Origin: Spirosoma radiotolerans
GTDB lineage: Bacteria; Bacteroidota; Bacteroidia; Cytophagales; Spirosomataceae
Direction: 5' to 3'
Assembly: GCF_000974425.1 (NCBI RefSeq)
Contig: NZ_CP010429.1
Span: 2,666,001-2,730,000, forward strand
DNA: 64,000 nucleotides
Part shown: positions 35,278 through 44,273 of the stretch, piece by piece
Position numbering within the stretch: the stretch's first letter is position 1
Layout of the letters: each line of letters opens with the position of its first letter
Made by a program: the position numbers and the translations under genes
Notes under the pieces: generated by a model
What the model saw: only the letters and a program-made list of their open reading frames with translations
The model's database searches: none
What the model was told of the DNA's origin: nothing

Positions 35278-36471
35278 ATGAAAATTGCAATTATTGGTAC
35301 GCGGGGTATTCCTAACAATTATGGTGGCTTTGAGCAGTTTGCCGAATACCTGGCCGTTGATTTGGTGAAGAAAGGCCACCAGGTTGTTGTGTATAATTCT
35401 CATTATCATACCTACCAAAAAAGCGATTACCATGGTGTTGATATTGTACATTGTTATGACCCTGAGTCTTACTTGGGACTGGCTGGTCAATTTATCTATG
35501 ATTTCAATTGTATCGTAAACACCCATAGTCGGAATTTCGATATAATCGTTCAGCTTGGCTACACGACAAACTCGGTATGGGGATTTCTTCTTCCCCGGAA
35601 ACCAGTCATTGTGACTAACATGGATGGTGTTGAATGGAAGCGAAGTAAGTATCCTCCGTTAGTGCGCTGGTTTTTGCGCCACGCAGAACGATTTGCCGTT
35701 CAATCCAGCGATTACCTGGTTGCTGATTCGGTAGGAATCAAAAGCCATATTACTGAGCTGTACCAGAAGTCGTCAACGTATATACCCTATGGTTCGTATG
35801 TTTTCGAGCAGCCTGATCCCCAAGTGCTCGACTCATTTTCATTAATGCCATACAAGTACAACATGCTGATGGCCCGACTTCAATCGGATAATAGTATTGA
35901 TGTTATTTTATCGGGAATTGCGAAAGCTAAGTCTAAAATGCCTTTTATCGTGGTTGGTAACCATAATACGAAGTACGGCCGCTTTCTTGTGGCTAAATAC
36001 AAAAATCACGATAACATACGCTTTGTGGGGGCCATATTTGACATTGAGGTACTGAATAATTTACGTTACTTTTCAAACATGTATTTCCATGGCCATACGG
36101 TAGGTGGAACAAATCCATCGCTTCTGGAGGCAATGGGTTCCAACGCCTTAATATGCGCCTACGACAATATTTTTAATAAGGCAATTTTAGGTACAGATGG
36201 TTTTTATTTTACCGACGAAGCAGATATTACAACGGTGGCGGATACACAGCAGAAGTGTGATCATCAGGCGATTTTGGACGCTAATCGAAAAAAAATCAAT
36301 ACAGTTTATCATTGGCCACTTGTACTGAAGCAATACGAAGAATTGTTTCTAAACGTTTTGCAGAAACAGAATGTACTGAGTCTTCTTCCCAAAATGACGA
36401 TTTCTCCCGCTGGCAGTAAACCATTTTTCTTTAGAGCTTCACAGGTTCCGGATCAATTAAAAAGTGAGTAG
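35278..36471 (+). CDS. DUF1972 glycosyltransferase (rhamnosyltransferase-like)
   Basis: 397 aa. Starts with MKIAIIGTRGIPNNYGGFEQ, the DUF1972 signature of GT-B enzymes. DUF1972 covers about residues 1-175 (NSHYHTYQKSDYHGVDIVHC). The second lobe carries VVGNHNTKYGRFLVAKYKNH and GHTVGGTNPSLLEAMGSNA. Members act late in repeat-unit assembly, often as rhamnosyltransferases. Last gene of the plus-strand cluster. Confidence 0.86.
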   Translation: MKIAIIGTRGIPNNYGGFEQFAEYLAVDLVKKGHQVVVYNSHYHTYQKSDYHGVDIVHCYDPESYLGLAGQFIYDFNCIVNTHSRNFDIIVQLGYTTNSVWGFLLPRKPVIVTNMDGVEWKRSKYPPLVRWFLRHAERFAVQSSDYLVADSVGIKSHITELYQKSSTYIPYGSYVFEQPDPQVLDSFSLMPYKYNMLMARLQSDNSIDVILSGIAKAKSKMPFIVVGNHNTKYGRFLVAKYKNHDNIRFVGAIFDIEVLNNLRYFSNMYFHGHTVGGTNPSLLEAMGSNALICAYDNIFNKAILGTDGFYFTDEADITTVADTQQKCDHQAILDANRKKINTVYHWPLVLKQYEELFLNVLQKQNVLSLLPKMTISPAGSKPFFFRASQVPDQLKSE

Positions 36472-36554
36472 ATCAGACGTATTATTTATACATTTTTTTG
36501 TTGGTATACGTTTTCGGCTGCATTAAACCCGCGTTCAGGCAGGCTTCGTTTCAA

Positions 36555-38054
36555 TCATCGTTGAATTACTTTTTTTAGGCTTACCCATCCGCCCACGTTA
36601 TTAGTCAGCCAGGCTCCCTGATCGCTGGCTATAGCCAAACATAACTGGGATCTCCCAAACCATTGCACCGGTATTTGCAATCTTGCTAGCCCCGAAAACT
36701 GGGATAGAGGCATCCTTGGATCAGTCGAAATAGGCCGCCCAAAGTTTTTGCTGAAGGACAACATGGCCCATAACTGGGTGCCGGAAGGCCATTGGCCCAG
36801 TAGGCCAAGATGCCCAACCTGAACCCGATTGTTGCTGATCATGTAGCGGCCATCCCATGGATTACCACCTTTCAGATCGTGTAAATCCTCTCTGGAATCC
36901 AGCCAGCGTGTCATGAATGGCGTACCTATTACACGTTGTTTGTGAGTCCAGCCGTCAACAAACTGACCGTTGTTAAAATAATCGTCTGCACCATTATACA
37001 GACGGTTTCCGATCTCTTTTGTGAATCCACTTTGATTCAGTGTGGTTAAAAACTCGAGTGTCAGCTGCTTAAGCTGAAAGCGTTGATTATTGCGCTGATT
37101 TTTCCAACGGATGCCATACAAACCATCTGGCATATTTTGAAAAGCAACCCCGGATTTATCTTCGTAAGGATGTTGATAATAGAGAAACCAGTTTGACTCA
37201 CTCGTATTGATTTCCAGTGCGAAATCAATTGAACCTAAATGATTCCCCACCTGGTTGTCCGAGTCAAACTGGCTATATTTCGTTGTATCGGCGGGTGGCT
37301 GTCTTACAAAAACAACGTTTAGGTAATCCTTAAACGAACTGGGAATCTGGCCATGGGGAGCCAGATAACCGATTGCCTCAGAACGGCCGCCCCACTGCGT
37401 TAAATGAGTCAATCCGCCGTAAAGTTTTATCCGGCCTTTGGCTATGGAAATTCGGGCAAATAAAGCCTTTTGGTGAAGAAAAGAATTCTGAACAGAATCC
37501 GTATTGGAAAACCATCCATGTGCATATAAAGCGTTGATGGCCAGCACGCCTTTGGTGAAGCCTATCGGCGCATAACCGCGCGTGCCGAGCTGCACTTTGT
37601 AAAGCGGAAGCGCATTGCCTGACCAGGCATAGGAGCCGGAAGACAGCAGCGTATCGACCAGGCCGAATACTTCCCGGCGTCGCCCGGCATAGAGTTCGAA
37701 ATTTTTAAACAACAGGCTGGCAAAAGCTACCGGCAAAATAACCCGCGAGGTTGTTCCGATATTAGCTACGCCTTCGACGGATACTTTAACGTGAACGTTG
37801 TGCGGGTTTTGGAAATTACCAAACTGCCTCGTGAAGCCCATACGCACCAGGCCGGCCGGTCCGGTCAAGGGAATCGTACCATACTGACGCGAGCGAAACC
37901 AGAAAGGGGTCTGGGAGGCTGATGAACCGAACCCGCCTACCTCGGTCATGAACCGTTGCCGTGTGGTTATCGTATCCGGTAGGGCTTGACCGAACAAATC
38001 AGATACGGATGCGATGCTAAGTAAGAAGAAGAAAAACCGTATACAGTTGGCCAT
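36555..38054 (-). CDS. Wzi-like capsule assembly outer-membrane protein
   Basis: 499 aa. Signal peptide residues 1-22, ending DLFGQ. The rest consists of amphipathic beta-strands matching the capsule assembly Wzi family (TEVGGFGSSASQTPFWFRS, LGSIDFALEINTSESNWFLY, then KQLTLEFLTTLNQSGFTKEI). In E. coli Wzi is a barrel lectin that anchors capsule. Here it lies convergent to and 83 bp from the exopolysaccharide cluster, so it probably binds its product at the surface. Confidence 0.82.
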   Translation of the reverse strand: MANCIRFFFFLLSIASVSDLFGQALPDTITTRQRFMTEVGGFGSSASQTPFWFRSRQYGTIPLTGPAGLVRMGFTRQFGNFQNPHNVHVKVSVEGVANIGTTSRVILPVAFASLLFKNFELYAGRRREVFGLVDTLLSSGSYAWSGNALPLYKVQLGTRGYAPIGFTKGVLAINALYAHGWFSNTDSVQNSFLHQKALFARISIAKGRIKLYGGLTHLTQWGGRSEAIGYLAPHGQIPSSFKDYLNVVFVRQPPADTTKYSQFDSDNQVGNHLGSIDFALEINTSESNWFLYYQHPYEDKSGVAFQNMPDGLYGIRWKNQRNNQRFQLKQLTLEFLTTLNQSGFTKEIGNRLYNGADDYFNNGQFVDGWTHKQRVIGTPFMTRWLDSREDLHDLKGGNPWDGRYMISNNRVQVGHLGLLGQWPSGTQLWAMLSFSKNFGRPISTDPRMPLSQFSGLARLQIPVQWFGRSQLCLAIASDQGAWLTNNVGGWVSLKKVIQR

Positions 38055-38476
38055 AAAGTTATGTTTATCAGCCCCTCCGCGCGTTTTTATGGTAACCAGA
38101 ACGCAAGTGGTGCCAGTTAGATTAAGCAGCTATCTACGTAAAGATTTTATGATAATTATTGATGAAATATGCGGATAGATACGCTAATATTTATGTATTG
38201 GATTTATCGGTATATTAAACGTGCTACTTTAGGCTATAAATTAGCTATCTGGTTTACAATCAGCTGCAGTTTGTGTTTTGACGGGAAATCGATAGTGGGG
38301 AATGAAGGATAAGGTGGCCTGTATCCACTCGCTTTGTATCGGTTCTTTTTAGTGAGATGCGGAACGTTCATGGAGCGCGTGTAAGTTGCCTTTACGTTGA
38401 ATTAAGGCTGATAGACGACCAATTAACGGAATGCCCGTGTACACTTGCGCATAAAAACGTATTTTTGCGCCCACGT
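38055..38476. other. Intergenic region before glyQS
   Basis: About 420 bp. The 3' part is the upstream region of glyQS and contains TATTTTTG (38460-38467), a good match to the Bacteroidota -7 element, 10 bp before the ATG; no clear -33 TTTG was found. Nothing gene-like elsewhere. The codons from 38357 can be read in frame with glyQS but are probably untranslated. Confidence 0.45.
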
Positions 38477-39985
38477 ATGAATACTCCGCAAACGCCAGCC
38501 GCCGGCTCACCCGCCACATCGCTGCAAGACATTATCGCCCACGCCAAAGAATATGGCTTCGTGTTCCCATCGTCTGAAATTTATGATGGGTTGCAAGCCG
38601 TGTATGACTACGGCCAGAATGGCGTCGAATTAAAGAATAACCTCAAAACGCTGTGGTGGAAGGCCATGACACAACTGCACGACAACGTTGTCGGCATTGA
38701 CGCGTCGATCTTCATGCACCCGCTGACGTGGAAGGCGTCGGGTCACGTGGATTCGTTCAACGACCCCATGATCGACAACCGCGATTCTAAAAAACGCTAC
38801 CGCGCCGACCAACTGCTGGAACTCAAAGCCGAGGCCTACGCCAATGCTGGTGATGAGGAAAAAAGCACAGCGCTGTTGCAGGAAATGGGTCGTTTACTGG
38901 GCGACAACGACCTTGAAGGCGTTCGTAACCTCATCATCGCCGAAGGTATTAAAGATCCTGTGTCGGGCACCGATAACTGGACCGAAGTCCGGCAATTCAA
39001 TCTGATGTTCTCGACGCAAGTCGGTTCCCTGGCCGAAGACGCCAGTTTGATTTACCTCCGCCCCGAAACGGCGCAGGGTATATTTGTCAACTTTCTGAAC
39101 GTGCAGAAAACGGGCCGGATGAAAATTCCGTTTGGCATCGCTCAGATCGGGAAGGCGTTTCGGAACGAGATCGTCGCCCGGCAATTTACCTTCCGGATGC
39201 GCGAGTTCGAACAAATGGAAATGCAGTTTTTCGTGCGTCCCGGCACCGAAATGCAGTGGTATGAAAGCTGGCGTGATACGCGGATGAAGTTCCACCAGGC
39301 CGTTGGCTTGCCCGCCGATAAACTCAAATTTCATATTCACGAAAAACTGGCGCACTACGCCAACGCAGCCGTCGATATCGAATATAAATTTCCGTTTGGT
39401 TTTCGCGAAATGGAAGGGATTCACTCCCGTACTGATTTCGACCTGAAAGCGCACCAGGAACTGAGCCGCAAAAAGCAGCAGTACTTCGACAATGAGGTTG
39501 ATCCTGCTACGGGCAAGCCGTATGGTAATTACATCCCGTATGTGGTGGAAACGTCGGTGGGGGCAGACCGCTTATTTTTAGCGGTATTCTGCAATGCATT
39601 TACAAAAGAAACCGTTGGTGAAGGCGACCAGCAAAAAGAACGGACGTATTTAAAGTTACACCCGGCGCTGGCACCGATCAAAGCGGCTGTGTTCCCGCTC
39701 GTTCGGAAAGACGGTCTGCCCGAAAAAGCGGAAGAGATTGTGAAGAGCCTGCGGTCGGAGTTTCGGGTAATTTATGAAGAACGCGATGCCATCGGGAAGC
39801 GGTATACCCGACAGGATTTGATCGGTACGCCGTTCTGTATTGCTGTCGATTATCAAACACTCGAAGACAATACCGTAACGGTTCGTTACCGCGATACGAC
39901 CGAACAAATCCGTATTCCAATCAGCGAGTTAAAAGCCATGATTGGTCAGGAAGTGTCCATGGAGCGTGTCTTAGAGAAGATGTAG
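38477..39985 (+). CDS. glyQS: Glycyl-tRNA synthetase, single-chain
   Basis: 502 aa from the ATG at 38477; the longer frame to 38357 adds 40 unlikely residues. Class II synthetase, alpha-2 type: EIYDGLQAVYDYGQNGVELK with the substrate-binding start region, YLRPETAQGIFVNFLNVQKT (near residue 192), motif 2 FRNEIVARQFTFRMREFEQM, and motif 3 YVVETSVGADRLFLAVF. A C-terminal anticodon-binding domain follows (residues 395-502, FPLVRKDGLPEKAEEIVKSL). Charges tRNA-Gly. Ends at a bidirectional terminator facing the cys genes. Confidence 0.95.
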   Translation: MNTPQTPAAGSPATSLQDIIAHAKEYGFVFPSSEIYDGLQAVYDYGQNGVELKNNLKTLWWKAMTQLHDNVVGIDASIFMHPLTWKASGHVDSFNDPMIDNRDSKKRYRADQLLELKAEAYANAGDEEKSTALLQEMGRLLGDNDLEGVRNLIIAEGIKDPVSGTDNWTEVRQFNLMFSTQVGSLAEDASLIYLRPETAQGIFVNFLNVQKTGRMKIPFGIAQIGKAFRNEIVARQFTFRMREFEQMEMQFFVRPGTEMQWYESWRDTRMKFHQAVGLPADKLKFHIHEKLAHYANAAVDIEYKFPFGFREMEGIHSRTDFDLKAHQELSRKKQQYFDNEVDPATGKPYGNYIPYVVETSVGADRLFLAVFCNAFTKETVGEGDQQKERTYLKLHPALAPIKAAVFPLVRKDGLPEKAEEIVKSLRSEFRVIYEERDAIGKRYTRQDLIGTPFCIAVDYQTLEDNTVTVRYRDTTEQIRIPISELKAMIGQEVSMERVLEKM

Positions 39986-40005
39986 ATTTAGGAATTTAGG
40001 CATAG

Positions 40006-40040
40006 AAAAGCCACGGAGAGCAATCTTCGTGGCTTTTTTT
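40006..40040. terminator. Bidirectional terminator between glyQS and cysN
   Basis: AAAAGCCACG (40006-40015) and CGTGGCTTTTTTT (40028-40040) form a stem with a T-run. Confidence 0.88.
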
Positions 40041-40066
40041 ATTAGTAGGGAAAGTCTAATACTTTC

Positions 40067-41317
40067 TTACGCTTCGCCTACCAGCATCAACGCACCTACG
40101 GTTACGTTCGAGGTTTCGTCGATCAGGATGGCACCTCCCGACGCCCGGTTTGTCGTGTAAGGGTCAAAGCTAATGGGTTGGGCCGTACGCAAAACGACTT
40201 TCGCCAGATCATTCAGCCGCAGTTGTTCAACGCCTTCAATCTGTTCGTACGTATTGACATTCAGTTGATAGGCGATCTCACGAACTGAACAGCGGGTACG
40301 GAACGTGCCCACTTGTAGCACGTACTTATTGCCCACTTTGAATTCTTTGGAATCCATCCAGCAGAGCATGGCTTTGACGGTTTGGCTACTCAATGGCTGG
40401 TTATCCGAGCGAACGATCAGGTCGCCCCGGCTTATGTCCACATCCGTGGCCAGATGCAACACGACCGACATCGGTGTAAAGGCTTCGTCCAGATGGGTCT
40501 CGGCAATTTCGATTGCGTCGATGGTCGAGGTTTCGCCCGAAGGAAAGACCGTTATGGAATCGCCTTTGCGAAACTGACCACTCGTGATTTTACCCGCGTA
40601 GCCCCGGTAATCGTGTAATTCAGGCGTTTGCGGCCGAATGACGTACTGCACTGGAAAACGACCCTGCTCCAGATTGGCATCATCATCAATTTCTACCGTT
40701 TCCAGATGCTCCAGCAACGTTTGCCCGTCATACCACGGCATTGATTCAGAGCGGTCAACTACGTTGTCGCCGTTGAGCGCACTCATCGGAATATAGGTAA
40801 CGTGTTTCACATTCAGCTTCTGGGCCAGTTCGGCATAATGAATGCAAATGTCCGAGAACACATCCTGTGAATACCCGACAAGGTCCATTTTGTTGACCGC
40901 CACCACAATGTGTGGAATGCCTAGAAGCGACGCAATCAGCGAATGCCGGCGCGTTTGCTCCGCCACGCCATGACGCGCATCGACCAGCACAATGGCTAGC
41001 TGGCAGTTCGATGCGCCGGTTACCATGTTGCGCGTGTATTGCGTATGGCCCGGGGCATCGACGATGATGAACTTACGGGCGGGTGTTTGGAAATAACGAT
41101 AAGCTACATCAATCGTGATTCCCTGTTCGCGTTCCGAGCGGAGCCCATCGGTCAAAAGAGCCAGATCAATTTCGCCATCGTCGCGGCTTTTGCTGGCGCG
41201 TTCAATGGCTTCCAACTGGTCAGCCAGAATGGATTTGGAGTCGTAAAGAAGTCGCCCGATGAGCGTGCTTTTGCCGTCGTCAACCGAACCGGCCGTTATA
41301 AATCGTAAAAGATCCAT
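40067..41317 (-). CDS. cysN: Sulfate adenylyltransferase, GTPase subunit
   Basis: 416 aa. An EF-Tu-like GTPase: GSVDDGKSTLIGRLL (G1) near residue 10, DAPGHTQY (G3) near 93 and NKMDLVGY (G4) near 148. With CysD it makes adenylyl sulfate (APS) from sulfate and ATP. The length and the absence of a C-terminal kinase domain show that this is CysN alone and not a CysNC fusion. No cysC lies in the window, fitting the Fe-S type reductase in the same operon that can act on APS directly. Confidence 0.95.
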   Translation of the reverse strand: MDLLRFITAGSVDDGKSTLIGRLLYDSKSILADQLEAIERASKSRDDGEIDLALLTDGLRSEREQGITIDVAYRYFQTPARKFIIVDAPGHTQYTRNMVTGASNCQLAIVLVDARHGVAEQTRRHSLIASLLGIPHIVVAVNKMDLVGYSQDVFSDICIHYAELAQKLNVKHVTYIPMSALNGDNVVDRSESMPWYDGQTLLEHLETVEIDDDANLEQGRFPVQYVIRPQTPELHDYRGYAGKITSGQFRKGDSITVFPSGETSTIDAIEIAETHLDEAFTPMSVVLHLATDVDISRGDLIVRSDNQPLSSQTVKAMLCWMDSKEFKVGNKYVLQVGTFRTRCSVREIAYQLNVNTYEQIEGVEQLRLNDLAKVVLRTAQPISFDPYTTNRASGGAILIDETSNVTVGALMLVGEA

Positions 41318-41397
41318 TCTTTGAATGATGAATTAATAATGATAAATTATGAATAAGCCATCAAAGAGATGCTGCAGCCTTCATAACTGATCATTTT

Positions 41398-42300
41398 TCA
41401 AAAATACCCGCCCTTCTTCCGGTCTTCCATGGCGGCTTCGGAAAGCTGATCGTCCATACGGGTTTCTCCCCGTTCGGAGATGCGCGTGGCCTGAATTTCG
41501 TCAATGACCGCATCGAGGGTTTCGGCGGTCGATTCGGAGGCTGCCGTGCAGGAAATGTCGCCAACCGTACGGAAACGCACCCGGCGTGTCACCAACTGAT
41601 CGTCCGCTTCCACTTTGATAACTCCACCGGCGGTAGCCATGAGCTTGCCGTCGCGGATCAGCAATTCGCGGTCGTGAGCAAAGTAAATACTGGGTAGCTG
41701 AATTTTCTCGCGACGGATATAATTCCAAACATCGAGTTCGGTCCAGTTCGAAATGGGGAAAACACGCACGTTTTCTCCTTTGTGAATCCGGCCGTTATAG
41801 AGATTCCATAGTTCGGGTCGCTGGCGTTTGGGGTCCCAGGAGCCGAACTCATCGCGTACCGAAAAGACCCGCTCTTTGGCGCGTGCTTTTTCTTCATCCC
41901 GCCGGGCACCACCAATGCAGGCATCGAACTCGAACTCTTCAATGGCGTCCAGCAACGTAAAGGTTTGCAGGCCATTGCGGGTCGCATTCCGGCCTGTCGG
42001 TTCCTTCAATTTCTTTTCGCGAATGGTATCTTCCACATAGCGGACAATCAGTTTCTCACCGATTCGTTCTGCCAGATTGTCCCGGTAATCAAGGGCTTCC
42101 TGAAAATTGTGGCCTGTATCGATATGTACCAGCGGAAACGGAAACTTGCCGGGTCGAAACGCTTTTAAGGCCAGATGGACCAGCGTAATGGAATCCTTGC
42201 CGCCCGAAAACAGGAGTGCAGGCCGCTCAAACTGACCGGCTACCTCCCGCATAATGTGGATGGCTTCTGATTCGAGCTGATCTAGATAATCTAACTTCAT
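41398..42300 (-). CDS. cysD: Sulfate adenylyltransferase, small (ATP-sulfurylase) subunit
   Basis: 300 aa. PP-loop SGGKDSITLVHLALKAF near residue 30; KLIVRYVEDTIREKKLKEPT, DACIGGARRDEEKARAKERV near 130-150, and RVRFRTVGDISCTAASESTA near 215-235 are characteristic of CysD. Ends at KGGYF, the usual tail. It uses ATP to adenylate sulfate with CysN; the pair is on the same strand, 80 bp apart. Confidence 0.95.
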   Translation of the reverse strand: MKLDYLDQLESEAIHIMREVAGQFERPALLFSGGKDSITLVHLALKAFRPGKFPFPLVHIDTGHNFQEALDYRDNLAERIGEKLIVRYVEDTIREKKLKEPTGRNATRNGLQTFTLLDAIEEFEFDACIGGARRDEEKARAKERVFSVRDEFGSWDPKRQRPELWNLYNGRIHKGENVRVFPISNWTELDVWNYIRREKIQLPSIYFAHDRELLIRDGKLMATAGGVIKVEADDQLVTRRVRFRTVGDISCTAASESTAETLDAVIDEIQATRISERGETRMDDQLSEAAMEDRKKGGYF

Positions 42301-42363
42301 TTTTTACTTAGTGAATTAGTGAATGAGCGAAAGAGTAATTAGCTACCAGCACTCATTTACTCT

Positions 42364-43101
42364 TTATGGTTTAAATGCTTCCTCATGCGTATGGAGTCCA
42401 CACTCTTTCTTGGAGTTATCTTCCCACCACCAGCGACCAGCCCGGAAATCTTCGCCTGGCTGAATAGCCCGGGTGCAGGGCTGACAGCCGATACTGACAA
42501 ACCCACGATCATGAAGCGGGTTGTAAGGTACATTGTGCTCTTTGATGTACTGCTTCACCTCGTCGAAGGTCCAATCCATGAGCGGGTGGAATTTGAAGAG
42601 GTTATGCGCTGCGTCCCATTCGAGCTGGGGCATGCTCTGGCGGTTGGCCGACTGCTCGGCGCGGATACCGGTAATCCATATTTTCTGCCCTTTCAGCGCC
42701 CGGTTCAGCGGCTCCACTTTACGAATGCCGCAGCACTCTTTCCGGTTCTCCACCGAATCGTAGAAGCTGTAGGGTCCTTTCGTGGTCATCAGGGCTTCTT
42801 CGGCCGCTCGGTCCGGAAAGTACGCTTCTATTTTGGTGGCGTACCGATCATTGGTTTTCTTCCAGACCGAATACGTTTCGGCAAACATCCGGCCCGTATC
42901 GAGCGTGAAAATTTTAATGGAAATGTCATTCGCCAGAATCAGGTCGGTAATAACCTGATCTTCGTAGCCCAGGCTGGTCGAAAAAACGACTTCGCCGGGA
43001 AATAACTCAGCCAGTGTCCGCAGCGCGTCAACGTTGCTCAGACCGTGTAGTTGTTCGGTCAGGCCTTCGAGTGTGTGAGTTGGTTCTGCAATCATAATCA
43101 T
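42364..43101 (-). CDS. cysH: APS/PAPS reductase with Fe-S cluster
   Basis: 245 aa. PP-loop-like FPGEVVFSTSLGYEDQVITD near residue 30; KECCGIRKVEPLNRAL near residue 125 and GCQPCTRAIQPGEDFRAGRW near 205 give the Cys-Cys..Cys-x2-Cys set that binds a 4Fe-4S cluster, as in bacterial APS reductases (plant-type/CysH, not the cluster-free enterobacterial PAPS form). GLHTHEE at the C-terminus contains a thioredoxin-reactive-type Cys (KKECGLH). It reduces adenylyl sulfate to sulfite plus AMP with thioredoxin. The start is ATG at 43101, or 43095 in frame. Confidence 0.92.
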   Translation of the reverse strand: MIMIAEPTHTLEGLTEQLHGLSNVDALRTLAELFPGEVVFSTSLGYEDQVITDLILANDISIKIFTLDTGRMFAETYSVWKKTNDRYATKIEAYFPDRAAEEALMTTKGPYSFYDSVENRKECCGIRKVEPLNRALKGQKIWITGIRAEQSANRQSMPQLEWDAAHNLFKFHPLMDWTFDEVKQYIKEHNVPYNPLHDRGFVSIGCQPCTRAIQPGEDFRAGRWWWEDNSKKECGLHTHEEAFKP

Positions 43102-43148
43102 TCGCTAAACCTACCAGTTGAACCGCCCGGTTCTACCCATAGGTTTGT

Positions 43149-44252
43149 TTAGTTTAGCTTCACTACTTTACCCGTTTTTGCTGATTGTCGGGCAGCGTCC
43201 AGAATTTCCATGACAATCATATTATTTTCTAATGACGTTAATTCGTCGGGTTTAGTTTCGCCATGAAGCAGGTGGGCAAAGTAGGCAAAGGGGTCAGCAG
43301 CAGGGGCATCGGCCTGAGTGGCTTCGGCGGGTTGTTCGCTTTTATCGTCTTTCAGGCGGATGCGCATTTTGGTGCCATCAACGGTGAAGACGTAGCCGGT
43401 CTGGCCGTAAACTTCCATATCTTTTCGTCCGAAAGGCCAGTTCCATGAACCCTGAATGATCGTCTGGGTTTTGGGATACGTCAGAATGATTGTTCCTTCA
43501 TCGTCTACTTTTGGGTAGATATCCGGTTTGATCTGCTGCGTCACGGCTAAAACGGACAACGGCCGCTGGTTATGCATGAGCCAGGTTGACAGATTAGCGC
43601 CGTAACAGCCAAAATCGAACAGTGCACCAGCGCCGTTTGTAACGGGATCGGTTAGCCAATCCAGAAATTCTTTACTGACGCCAATCTCTTTGGGCCCCTG
43701 GTGGCCATCGTGAACAACAATTTTCCGTACATCACCAATCGACTTGTCGGTATTGGCAAGGGCATAGGCTTTGTGGTTGCTGCCGTACCAGGTTGTTTCG
43801 TAATTCGTCAGAAGTTGAATAGTATGTTTTTTTGCCAGTGCTTCCATCTGTTTGGCATCGGCAAAGGTTGTCGCCAGTGGTTTTTCAACCATCACATGAA
43901 TACCACGAGGAGCACATATGGCAACCGTTTTTTTATGATCGACAATTGGTCCAAAGTCTGTCACGGCTTCCGGCTTCGTTTTGTCGAGCATTTCGGCCAC
44001 CGTAGGATAAACCAGACTCATGCTGAACCCATGTCGTTTGGCGAGCTTTTCGGCTAACTCCCGATTGGGTTCAGCCATCCCGACAATTTCAATGTCGGTC
44101 TGCCCTGATTTTCCAAAGGCTTTGTTCAGAATGCCGTGCACATGGTCATGCGCCATACCCGCTATACCCACTCGAAGAGGTTTTTTGGGTGTTTGGGCAT
44201 GAACCAACTGGGTCATCAGAAAGAGGGCAAAAAGGACAGATATGCGTAGCAT
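43149..44252 (-). CDS. Secreted Gfo/Idh/MocA oxidoreductase
   Basis: 367 aa with a cleavable signal peptide (MLRISVLFALFLMTQLVHAQ). Mature part: Gfo/Idh N-terminal Rossmann (LRVGIAGMAHDHVHGILNKA; EKPLAT near residue 125) and the C-terminal substrate domain (GAGALFDFGCYGANLSTWLM near 210). It should bind NAD(P), but is exported, as in many Bacteroidota sugar-dehydrogenase relatives (possibly as a folded Tat or Sec substrate; no twin-Arg motif is seen). Its place among sulfur genes is not explained by its family. Confidence 0.8.
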   Translation of the reverse strand: MLRISVLFALFLMTQLVHAQTPKKPLRVGIAGMAHDHVHGILNKAFGKSGQTDIEIVGMAEPNRELAEKLAKRHGFSMSLVYPTVAEMLDKTKPEAVTDFGPIVDHKKTVAICAPRGIHVMVEKPLATTFADAKQMEALAKKHTIQLLTNYETTWYGSNHKAYALANTDKSIGDVRKIVVHDGHQGPKEIGVSKEFLDWLTDPVTNGAGALFDFGCYGANLSTWLMHNQRPLSVLAVTQQIKPDIYPKVDDEGTIILTYPKTQTIIQGSWNWPFGRKDMEVYGQTGYVFTVDGTKMRIRLKDDKSEQPAEATQADAPAADPFAYFAHLLHGETKPDELTSLENNMIVMEILDAARQSAKTGKVVKLN

Positions 44253-44273
44253 AAAGGATACGTTTAGGCTTGA

